From NCBI GenBank assembly GCA_016741915.1, contig JACVCS010000002.1, positions 1 to 64,000 on the forward strand: 64,000 bases of DNA, written 5' to 3'. This document shows positions 1 to 7,484 of the stretch, piece after piece. Made by a program: the position numbers and the translations under genes. Positions within the stretch are counted from its first letter, which is position 1, and each line of letters opens with the position of its first letter. This DNA is from Phycisphaerales bacterium (GTDB lineage Bacteria; Planctomycetota; Phycisphaerae; Phycisphaerales; UBA1924). The notes below the pieces were generated by a model, which was not told the origin of the DNA, searched no databases, and worked only from the letters and a program-made list of their open reading frames with translations.

Positions 1-9
1 ATCAGGCCA

Positions 10-215
10 GAGCGCTCTGCGCGGGTACCTTTTTACTCTGCGCGGGTACCTTTTTACTCCGCAGAGGTACCTTTTAATTCCTCAGAGGTACCTTTTTACT
101 CTGCAGAGGTACCTTTTCGCTCCGCGCGGGTACCTTTTTTCTTTGCGCGGGTACCTTTTGGCTCTGTCGAGGTACCTTTTTTCTTTGCCGAAGGACCTTT
201 TTCCTCCGCGCGACG
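10..215. repeat. 21-bp tandem repeat array, each full unit with GGTACC
   Basis: GGTACC recurs at 24, 45, 66, 87, 108, 129, 150 and 171, exactly 21 bp apart, followed each time by a T-run. A degenerate unit follows near 192. Read on the minus strand the units encode a Lys/Gly/Thr/Arg/Ala/Glu-rich heptapeptide, and a T-run variant repeatedly creates TAA stops. It may be the decayed 3' end of a minus-strand gene (frame open from about 320 to 96) or a non-coding satellite. There are no unique spacers, so it is not CRISPR. Confidence 0.85.
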
Positions 216-387
216 ACTTCTCCGCCTCGCGCACGGGCGATTCGCAAGCGCGTCCTGAGCTTGCCGGAGGAACTGATCGCGCAATTTCTGCTTGAGGTGA
301 GTGGCGTGGCGTTCAGCGATCCCCCCCTCCCCCCGCTGCGCTTGTCCCTGTTTGCCGTTACGCCACCCCGCCCCGCCCCGTACTCAC

Positions 388-723
388 AGACTTAGGCCAC
401 TCCGGTCGCCACGTGGGAAACCGACGCGGTGAAGGTCCAAACTTCGGGGGCGGGGCGGGGGGGCGGGTGGCGATGTCGTCGGTGTTCTGGAATGCAATGG
501 TCCGCCACCACACAACCGGCGTACCGCCGGGATCTCAGCAATAAACCCGCCGCTCGCGGCACGAGGATCGTAACTGCCGAAAACCCAGCGCGCGGCCGAG
601 TGGGTGAGGTTCGCTCACCCGCAGCGGGATTTCCCTTCCCCCTACCTCCACTCCCCCCCTCACCACTGAGTTGGACTTAAGTCGCTCCGGATACCACACG
701 TGAATCCGACGCGGTGAAGGTCC
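388..723. repeat. Imperfect direct repeat of about 45 bp
   Basis: Positions 388-438 and 673-723 share a block that begins near CTCCGG, runs through ACGTG, and ends in the exact 18-mer ccgacgcggtgaaggtcc (421-438 and 706-723). The segment between holds C/G homopolymer tracts and no convincing gene. With the 21-bp array, this makes 1-790 a non-coding repeat-rich stretch. Confidence 0.6.
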
Positions 724-792
724 TGGCTGCAGGGATGGCTGAGGAGATACGCATTGGACACGCCAAGCCATACGTTGGTGATCAAACGGACT

Positions 793-1230
793 TTACTCCG
801 GCGCTTTGGGCTGACCTTTTTTCAGCAACAGATTCATTTCATTGATCTCAGCAATAACTGACTTCATGTAATCTTCATTCACTCTGTATTTCAAAAGAGC
901 ATCTTGATATGCCTCTTCAGCCGCTTCAGTTGAAATCGGGGGTCGACGAGGAAACGAATCAGCGTAGTTTTTCAGCTGCGATAAAGCAGTCTTCATCGTC
1001 GCATTCACTTCGTCCACGCGAGACAACCAAGCCATATGGGAAGCTCGACGGAGCGCATCCAGCTCACGAGCCCTTTGGTAAAGAACCAACTCTCGCTCGC
1101 TTGATCGTATATGCAGATAAATGCCCAGAACTGTCAAGCAAACAACGACCGTGGCGATCACAACAGCCAGCGGCATTGACAACAAAGGCCGCGGTCGAAC
1201 GTAGAGTTGCGCGGAGTCAATCTGGCTCAT
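793..1230 (-). CDS. Small membrane-anchored protein, unknown function
   Basis: 145 aa. One strong membrane segment (about residues 17-40, Leu/Val/Ile-rich) is followed by a charged, probably coiled-coil region of about 100 residues (ERELVLYQRARELDALRR and onward) and a Lys/Pro tail. This is the layout of an N-in anchor with an outer helical domain. No family is recognised. It lies 84 nt downstream of the large secreted protein on the same strand and could be co-transcribed. The ATG has no strong Shine-Dalgarno, and base composition is somewhat lower in GC than its neighbours. The reading is supported mainly by the coherent membrane/helix pattern. Confidence 0.6.
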   Translation of the reverse strand: MSQIDSAQLYVRPRPLLSMPLAVVIATVVVCLTVLGIYLHIRSSERELVLYQRARELDALRRASHMAWLSRVDEVNATMKTALSQLKNYADSFPRRPPISTEAAEEAYQDALLKYRVNEDYMKSVIAEINEMNLLLKKGQPKAPE

Positions 1231-1314
1231 CGGTCAGGAACTCCAGATACAAACGAAGGTGTCTTCGATCTAGAGTATAGTCGTTTCAATCGACTCCAAA
1301 TCCCCAACTCCCCC

Positions 1315-4300
1315 TCACGGGCACGGCAGGAACAGCGTATTGAAGAACACGTTGTAATCACCCTCGTTCACGCCGTTGTTGGCGGCGGTGGTGCCGCCGG
1401 TGTCGAAGGGTGGGAGGGCCACGCCCTGGTCGTCGGCGATGTCGCAGGACATGCCGACCGCCGCGGGGCCGATTGAGCTTTGGTAGAAGAACCCCTCGGC
1501 GGAGAAGAACGCGTTGTAATCGCCCTCGTTGATCCCCGCGTTGGGGAACTGCGTGTCGCACGGGCCGAAGGGCGGGAGGAAGGTGCCGTCGTCGCGGGCG
1601 AGGTCGGCCGGGAGGCACTTGCTCCCCACCACGCCGAAGAGGCCGGTCACCGTCGCGGGGCCGCAGGGGCCGACGATCTCGCAGCGCACCTCACCCGCCG
1701 AGCCGTTGCCGAAGAGCGGCCAGGAACCGCCCGTGCGCGTGAGCGTCAGCGTTCTGCCCGTCGCGCCGACGGCGCTAAAAGCAACGCCCGAGCCCGGACC
1801 GCCCGGCGTGTTGGTGCCTTCGTTGATGACGGTCCAATCCGTCGGCGGTTGGCCGTTGCGGCCGCGGTAGCTCCAGACGTACGTGAAGGGCCCGCTGCCG
1901 GCGGTGTTGGCGGTGAATGAGGCGGGGGTCTGCGGGCAGACGAAGCTGCCGCCGATGGAGAGCGCCGTGCCGCAGACGGGGGCGGTGAGCGTGACGCGGA
2001 GCGTCTTGCCGTCGGGCAGGAGTTGGTACGAGAAGATGTTGCCGGGGAGTTGCACGAGGCTGTTCGGATCGCCCGCGAAGCCGCTGTTGAACGTCGGCAG
2101 CGAAAGCCCGAGCTGCTGCGCCCCCGCGCGGGTCATCAGCGAGGTAATCGCTAAACCGGCTGGGTCGATTGAAAGCCCGCCCGCGGCGTAGACCATGTCA
2201 AAGGTGTCGCCAACGGAGGGAACAAAGCCGAGCAGATCGGGCTCAAGGACAATCTGCAAACCACCGGCGAGCGTGGCGCCCTGGCCGACTTTCAGTTGGC
2301 TGTAGGTTTCGCCCTGGACGTTCCCGGCGATGAAGAGGCGCATGACGCCGGTGGTGGTTTGGGTGAACGAGCCGGTGACTTCGAGCAGGCCGTCCCAGAC
2401 TACCGAGCCCGTGGACGTTGCCGAGGAGTTCACAACCGGGTTGGACCTCGCAAAGACAATCTGCGGGCGCGAGGGAGAGCCGCCGCCACCGCTTCCATTT
2501 CCGGGCCAAACCCATGGCGAGGAGTTTGTGCCGCAGCGCCACTGGCAACCCCCACCCCCACCGCCTCCGCCGCCACCCCCACCACCACCGCCGCCACCGC
2601 CGAAGACCACCGTGCCCGGCACGGTGATGTTGTAGACCAGCCCAGCGCGGGTGATGGGGATGATGAGCAGCCCGGCGTTGTAGACGTTGCCGTTGATGAG
2701 ACCATTACCGGTAAAGACCGCGCCCTCGGTGATGTAGAGCGTGCCGGCGCCGTTGTTCAGGTTGAGCGTCTCGCCCGAGCCGAGGGTGAAGGGCACGTTG
2801 GGGGCGACGTACATGTCCTGGAAGCTGAGCGTCTGCGTGCTGCCGCTGCCGGGGTCGGAGCGCGGAGCGGTGACGGTGGCGACCTGCGTCGGCTGGGCGA
2901 TGGTCCAGGTGTTGCCAAAGGTCTGCCCCGAGGGCGTGACAAAGCCGGTGACCGAGCCGATGTTGAGGGTGGGGGCTTGAATGACGATGGGGCTGGCGGG
3001 GTTGGTGCCTTGGATGGTGCCGGCGTTGACGAAATTCACTGTGCCGCTGCTGCCGCAGACCCGGGGACCTTGAAGAATGTACAACCCCGAACCTTGGATC
3101 GAAGCACCGCTTGCCAGCGTCACCACGTTCGCGCCGGGGTTGAAACTCGCGAAGTACGCCGGGGCGTTGTTCACAGCGGCGACGTTGATGGTCCCGGTCA
3201 GCGTCTGATTCCCCTCGAAGCTGATCTGCGCACCGCTGTTCATCGTCAGCGTGCCGTTCAGCGTCACGTTGTTCCAGCGAACGATGCCCGTCAGCGGAGC
3301 GAAGTTGCCATTGATGGTCACGTTGGAGAGTCGGTCGGAGCAACTGGTGTAGTACAGAGATGGCGATCCCGCCGCTGTCGGGGTGAGTGTCACGGTGCTG
3401 TCGAGCAGTTCGTTCTGAATCTCAACAGCACCAATCAATCGGCTGTTCCCGCCGACATGGTCGGCCTGCACAACAACAGGGTTGTTCGTGCTGGTACCCT
3501 CAATCGTGCCGTTGTTGACGATGCTCAGGGTGCCGCTGCTGCCGCAGACCCGGGGACCCTGAAGAATGTACAACCCCGAACCTTGGATCGAAGCGCCGCT
3601 CGCCAGAGTCACCACGTTCGCGCCGGGGTTGAAACTCGCGAAGTACGCCGGGGCGTTGTTCACAGCGGCGACGTTGAGGGTCCCGGTCAGCGTCTGGTTC
3701 CCCTCGAAGCTGATCTGCGCACCGCTGTTCATCGTCAGCGTGCCGTTCAGAGTCACGTTGTTCCAACGAACGATGCCCGTCAGCGGAGCGAAGTTGCCAT
3801 TGATGGTCACGTTGGAGAGTCGGTCGGAGCAACTGGTGTAGTACAGAGATGGCGATCCCGCCGCTGTCGGGGTGAGTGTCACGGTGCTGTCGAGCAGTTC
3901 GTTCTGAATCTCAACAGCACCAATCAATCGGCTGTTCCCGCCGACATGGTCGGCCTGCACAACAACAGGGTTGTTCGTGCTGGTACCCTCAATCGTGCCG
4001 TTGTTGACGATGCTCAGGGTGCCGCTGCTGCCGCAGACCCGGGGACCCTGAAGAATGTACAACCCCGAACCTTGGATCGAAGCGCCGCTCGCCAGAGTCA
4101 CCACGTTCGCGCCGGGGTTGAAACTCGCGAAGTACGCCGGGGCGTTGTTCACAGCGGCGACGTTGAGGGTCCCGGTCAGCGTCTGGTTCCCCTCGAAGCT
4201 GATCTGCGCACCGCTGTTCATCGTCAGCGTGCCGTTCAGAGTCACGTTGTTCCAACGAACGATGCCGGTGAAGGATGGCACATTTGTCGAAATGGTGAGG

Positions 4301-4695
4301 TCGGCGAGTCTTCCGCTGCACGAACTGCCGTTGATCGCTCCGCCCGCGCTAATCGCCAGCGTGCCGCTGAGCGTGCCGTTCAAGGTCATCGTGCTGCTGA
4401 GCGTGGTGGCGCTGGTGAAGGTGCCGCTGATGGAGATCGGGCGGCGGATGTCGGCGCTGACCACGGAGATGGTGCCGGTGGCGCTGACGCTTCCGCTCCC
4501 GGCGGGGATGAGGACGGTGTCGGTTGGGCCGGGGACGCCCGCGGGGGTCCAGTTGTTGGCCGTGGTCCAGGAGGTGTTGACCGAGCCGTTCCAGGTTTTG
4601 GATTGGGCGAGGGCGTGGCTGGTAAACGATGCGGCGAAGAAGAGCGCGAGGGTGAACTTGATCACGCCGCCGCGGAGTGCTGCTGAGAGATTCAT
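1315..4695 (-). CDS. Large secreted repeat protein with C-terminal NEGDYN motifs
   Basis: 1126 aa from the ATG at 4695, chosen because a classic signal peptide follows directly (hydrophobic FTLALFFAASF, then ALA|Q). The body is Gly/Asn/Thr/Ser-rich and looks like a beta-solenoid, as in hemagglutinin or autotransporter passengers, but no beta-barrel domain is present. Two and a half near-identical 163-residue repeats span about residues 142-551. A run of about 18-20 glycines lies near residue 700. An Ig-like segment (SGPFTYVWSYRG) lies near 890. The C-terminus carries GINEGDYNAFF and GVNEGDYNVFF, each preceded by an Asp-rich PPF segment, resembling EF-hand/dockerin-type tails of Phycisphaerae surface proteins. 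It is probably extracellular or cell-surface; the ligand is unknown. Confidence 0.85.
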   Translation of the reverse strand: MNLSAALRGGVIKFTLALFFAASFTSHALAQSKTWNGSVNTSWTTANNWTPAGVPGPTDTVLIPAGSGSVSATGTISVVSADIRRPISISGTFTSATTLSSTMTLNGTLSGTLAISAGGAINGSSCSGRLADLTISTNVPSFTGIVRWNNVTLNGTLTMNSGAQISFEGNQTLTGTLNVAAVNNAPAYFASFNPGANVVTLASGASIQGSGLYILQGPRVCGSSGTLSIVNNGTIEGTSTNNPVVVQADHVGGNSRLIGAVEIQNELLDSTVTLTPTAAGSPSLYYTSCSDRLSNVTINGNFAPLTGIVRWNNVTLNGTLTMNSGAQISFEGNQTLTGTLNVAAVNNAPAYFASFNPGANVVTLASGASIQGSGLYILQGPRVCGSSGTLSIVNNGTIEGTSTNNPVVVQADHVGGNSRLIGAVEIQNELLDSTVTLTPTAAGSPSLYYTSCSDRLSNVTINGNFAPLTGIVRWNNVTLNGTLTMNSGAQISFEGNQTLTGTINVAAVNNAPAYFASFNPGANVVTLASGASIQGSGLYILQGPRVCGSSGTVNFVNAGTIQGTNPASPIVIQAPTLNIGSVTGFVTPSGQTFGNTWTIAQPTQVATVTAPRSDPGSGSTQTLSFQDMYVAPNVPFTLGSGETLNLNNGAGTLYITEGAVFTGNGLINGNVYNAGLLIIPITRAGLVYNITVPGTVVFGGGGGGGGGGGGGGGGGGCQWRCGTNSSPWVWPGNGSGGGGSPSRPQIVFARSNPVVNSSATSTGSVVWDGLLEVTGSFTQTTTGVMRLFIAGNVQGETYSQLKVGQGATLAGGLQIVLEPDLLGFVPSVGDTFDMVYAAGGLSIDPAGLAITSLMTRAGAQQLGLSLPTFNSGFAGDPNSLVQLPGNIFSYQLLPDGKTLRVTLTAPVCGTALSIGGSFVCPQTPASFTANTAGSGPFTYVWSYRGRNGQPPTDWTVINEGTNTPGGPGSGVAFSAVGATGRTLTLTRTGGSWPLFGNGSAGEVRCEIVGPCGPATVTGLFGVVGSKCLPADLARDDGTFLPPFGPCDTQFPNAGINEGDYNAFFSAEGFFYQSSIGPAAVGMSCDIADDQGVALPPFDTGGTTAANNGVNEGDYNVFFNTLFLPCP
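3042..4268 (-). repeat. 489-bp near-identical tandem repeats inside the secreted protein gene
   Basis: Copies begin near 3042, 3531 and 4020 with a period of exactly 489 bp (163 codons). The third copy is truncated to about 250 bp. The 3531 and 4020 copies appear identical over their shared length, and the first differs at scattered positions. Such near identity implies recent duplication or gene conversion and gives a substrate for copy-number change in frame. Confidence 0.9.
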
Positions 4696-4992
4696 ATGAA
4701 CACAACTCCCACTGAAGTACGTTGAGCCACCCCCGCGCCTCGATCGGCTTGTGCCATCGCGCGGTCCGGGCTGGATTTCGCGGGCGGAGATTACCACGCG
4801 GCCGACGTTGCCGCGGCGGGGATGTGGTGATTTCACAGAGAATTCAGGCCGAAGATCACCGATGGACGCAACATTGCGCGCAATGCTGGGCATTGGGCGG
4901 CACGTCGCTCAGCGAACGTGCGCGAGTGGAACAGATGTTTCAATGCAGAGACTTCCCATCTTGACATGCCGAGCTTGTCAACATCGCCAAAA
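4696..4992. other. Upstream region of the secreted protein gene, no gene seen
   Basis: About 300 bases between the secreted-protein start and the tRNA terminator. No coding region with good codon structure and no clear promoter hexamers could be named. Confidence 0.4.
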
Positions 4993-4997
4993 CCACA

Positions 4998-5029
4998 ACC
5001 GCCCGAAGCGTTTGGACGCGTCGGGCGGT
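4998..5029 (-). terminator. Hairpin terminator downstream of tRNA(CAT)
   Basis: The stem ACCGCCCGA / TCGGGCGGT (4998-5006 with 5021-5029) has an inner GCG/CGC pair. On the minus strand it is followed by a T-rich stretch (TTGTGGTTTTGG), and it lies 27 nt past the tRNA 3' end. Confidence 0.7.
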
Positions 5030-5055
5030 GTTGGTTGTTCCGTGAAAACGGGAAG

Positions 5056-5129
5056 TGCCGGGGGGCGGACTCGAACCGCCGACCTGAGCGTTATGAATGC
5101 TCCGCTCTAACCAGCTGAGCTACCCCGGC
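5056..5129 (-). tRNA. tRNA with CAT anticodon (elongator Met, or Ile2)
   Basis: 74 nt, folding as a cloverleaf: acceptor GCCGGGG/CCCCGGC with discriminator A, D stem GCTC/GAGC with loop AGCTGGTTA, anticodon loop TTCATAA, T stem GGCGG/CCGCC with TTCGAGT. CCA is not encoded. The anticodon stem GAGCA/CGCTC has an A31-C39 mismatch at the loop end. CAT serves elongator Met or lysidine-modified Ile; the overall form resembles elongator Met. It is not initiator-like, as there is no run of three G-C pairs in the anticodon stem. Confidence 0.9.
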
Positions 5130-5748
5130 ATGGGGTCGAACGTGCGGACCGTCGCCGATGGTGGGCGAAGAGGTCCGGAAGTTGGGGGGAATGGTACGCA
5201 AGCGACGCCCGCTGGCAAGCGGGCGGCTTGCTTGCGGGGTGGAGACTGCGGATGCCGCGTCACCCGCGGGTTTGCCTTCGTGCGAACGCGGGGATGGATT
5301 CGAAGCGGGTTTGGAGAGCCTTCTCGTGTGGGGTTTTCTGCGGCGGCAGGGATCTCAGTCTGTGCCGAAGGCCCATGGCCGTCTCCACTTCGCCGGTGTG
5401 ACCGCTTCCCACGATTCGGCCCTTCCGTGCCCCCCACTCTTCAACCCCGCCCACCCCGCCCGCTTTGCCCCTTTCGCCTCTACCGCCACCGACCGTCCAT
5501 TTCCACTTTCCCCTCCCCGCACTCCCCCTGCCCTTTCCATTGCCCTCTCCCCCGCCACCTGATGCCGGGTTTTTTCCACTGTTGACGGGGCAAATGTCGA
5601 TACCGATTGGTGGATGAGTCCCGGGCTTTCGGTGCGCCCGCGTTGTCCTGACTGAGGCGGGAGCGCGGGTTGGCGGCGGATTCGGGGCAGATTCCACACC
5701 CGGGGGCATAACCTTCCGCGTTCGACTCCTCCCTTTCGGAGATTCACG
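5130..5748. other. Intergenic region with one two-tier hairpin
   Basis: About 620 bases without a credible gene. A strong nested hairpin lies at 5197-5236: outer CGCAAGC/GCTTGCG, inner GCCCGCT/AGCGGGC with loop GGCA. The remainder is C-rich. The hairpin may be a REP-type repeat or a structured leader. Confidence 0.4.
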
Positions 5749-7257
5749 ATGATCATGTCCGCTCGCTCAACGATGTACTCACTCACCGCGGCCTTGCCGC
5801 TGCTTGCCGGTTTGGCCGCTGCTGTTGCCCCGGTTGGTCAGTCCGTGGCCTTTGCGCAGGCGGGGATGAAGGGGGTCGATCCGCACGTGATGGTGGTGAC
5901 GGCGGAGGCGGTGCAGCTCCGCGCGGGGAACAGCACGTTCTCGTACTCCGTCGGGGTGGTGAAGGCCGGGACGATGCTGCGTGTCGATGGCGACGACGGC
6001 ACGTGGCTGCGGGTGTCGTACCCCGCGGGGAGCCGGGCGTTGGCGACGGCGGACGATTTGGTCAACCCTGTGGCGGGTCAGCCCGCGCGGCTGAAGAAGC
6101 CTTCGCGACTGCTGGCGCTGAACAGCGAGGTCGGCCCGCGCGGGTCGTTCATGCCGCTGCTGGCGACGGACCTGGCGCCGGATACGTCGATCAACGTCCT
6201 TGAAGCGGTGAAGTCGGAAGACACCCGCACGGCGGCGTTCTACATCCAGATCCCCGACAACGCCCGCGCGTTTATCGACCGCGGGGCCCTGCGCAAGGCG
6301 ACGGAGGAAGAGACCGCCAAGTTCGCGGGGTTGACGGCTTCGCCCAGCGCGCCGGCGGCCTCGAACCCCGCGACGCCCGCTGCTCCGACGACACCTTCCG
6401 CTTCGACGGCTCCGTCGGGGGCGGTGGTGGGCTCGACGCCGGTGCCGCCGGGCTTTACGCCGGTGAACCCCGGGTCTTCGACGACGGTGATCAATACCAC
6501 CGACCCGGCATCGGGCGGGACGACCACCGAGCCCGCGACCACGCCGCAGGCGCCGGTTGCACCGCCCGCGCCGCGTCAGCCTTCGCGGATCGAGCAGCTC
6601 AACGAGATGTTCGACCGCGTTTGGAAGCAGCCGGCGGAATCGGCGGAGCTTGACGAGGCGATCGCCGAACTGCGCGGGTATGTCGAGACGCTGACCTCTT
6701 CGCCCGCGGACCGTGCGGTGGCGAAGTCGATGCAGCGGCGGATCTCGGCGTTGGAACTCCGCCGCGATCTGCGGAATGAGAAGGTGCGCCAGGAAGAGAC
6801 GCGGCGGACGATCGATACGAAGGTCACGCAGTTGCGTCAGCGGATTCTCGAACTCGAATCGCAGCGGGTCTACACCGTCATCGGACGGTTGATTCCCTCG
6901 GCGGTCTACGACGGCTCGCGCTTGCCGATGCTCTACCGCATCGAATCCCCCGAGCCGGGCTCGGCCCGCACGCTGGGTTACCTTCAGCCCGATCCGAAGC
7001 TCGACCTCTCCAGCAAGCTCGGCGTCGTCGTCGGCATCGAGGGCGAGATCCGCTTTGAGGACTCCCTGAAGGCGAACATCATCACCGCGCGGAAGGTCGA
7101 TCAGATCTCGCTGGAGCCGGTGCAGCCGAGGGTTGTCGGCTCTGAGCAGGTTGTGAAGACCACGACGACCTCCACCACGACCACGACGACGACCCAGCCC
7201 GCGCAAGACAAGCCGCAGGAGATCCCCTCGATGGTGCCGGTGGAAGAGCCGAAGTAA
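5749..7257 (+). CDS. Secreted SH3-like domain protein
   Basis: 502 aa. ATG at 5749 follows CGGAG with 7-nt spacing. A signal peptide occupies about residues 1-36 (leucine/alanine core, cut near AFAQA). Residues 45-180 look like one or two bacterial SH3-type modules (AEAVQLRAGNS, VGVVKAGTMLRVDGDDGTWL). A Pro/Ala/Thr/Ser-rich linker (about 190-275) leads to a charged helical region (about 280-375) and a second small beta domain (VYTVIGRLIPSAVYDG). The end is Thr-rich. Such modules usually bind peptidoglycan or other proteins in the periplasm. No catalytic motif is seen. A bidirectional terminator follows 37 nt after the stop. Confidence 0.75.
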   Translation: MIMSARSTMYSLTAALPLLAGLAAAVAPVGQSVAFAQAGMKGVDPHVMVVTAEAVQLRAGNSTFSYSVGVVKAGTMLRVDGDDGTWLRVSYPAGSRALATADDLVNPVAGQPARLKKPSRLLALNSEVGPRGSFMPLLATDLAPDTSINVLEAVKSEDTRTAAFYIQIPDNARAFIDRGALRKATEEETAKFAGLTASPSAPAASNPATPAAPTTPSASTAPSGAVVGSTPVPPGFTPVNPGSSTTVINTTDPASGGTTTEPATTPQAPVAPPAPRQPSRIEQLNEMFDRVWKQPAESAELDEAIAELRGYVETLTSSPADRAVAKSMQRRISALELRRDLRNEKVRQEETRRTIDTKVTQLRQRILELESQRVYTVIGRLIPSAVYDGSRLPMLYRIESPEPGSARTLGYLQPDPKLDLSSKLGVVVGIEGEIRFEDSLKANIITARKVDQISLEPVQPRVVGSEQVVKTTTTSTTTTTTTQPAQDKPQEIPSMVPVEEPK

Positions 7258-7294
7258 TCGCCCGGGACGCGGGTTCAAACAGCGAGGCCCACAA

Positions 7295-7329
7295 ACGAAA
7301 AAACCAGCCATTTTGGCTGGTTTTTTCGT
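7295..7329. terminator. Bidirectional rho-independent terminator
   Basis: AAAAAACCAGCC / GGCTGGTTTTTT with flanking ACG/CGT. It has a T-run in both orientations, so it can end both the SH3-like gene (plus) and tRNA-Gln (minus). Confidence 0.9.
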
Positions 7330-7331
7330 AA

Positions 7332-7402
7332 CTGGGGATCTAGGATTTGAACCTAGACTAACTGAGTCAGAGTCAGTCGTGCTACCGTTACACCAATCCC
7401 CA
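7332..7402 (-). tRNA. tRNA-Gln (CTG)
   Basis: 71 nt with acceptor TGGGGAT/ATCCCCA and discriminator G, D arm GTGTAACGGTAGCAC, anticodon stem ACTGA/TCAGT with loop CTCTGAC (anticodon CTG), and T arm CTAGG/CCTAG with TTCAAAT. The U1-A72 start is typical of tRNA-Gln. CCA is not encoded. Confidence 0.92.
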
Positions 7403-7484
7403 TTGGATTGAGCCGATATGGTAAGCCCGCTTCGGCCGCGGTCAAGCCGCCATTCGTCCAGCACTTTGCGGTACCCTCTTCGGC

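Noticed and set aside
10-215. CRISPR array
   Set aside because: The 21-bp units are contiguous with no unique spacers, and no cas genes are present.
2296-4686. Long plus-strand open frame opposite the secreted repeat protein
   Set aside because: It is antisense to a gene with signal peptide and domain structure, is Arg/Ala/Asp-rich, and repeats only because the real gene repeats.
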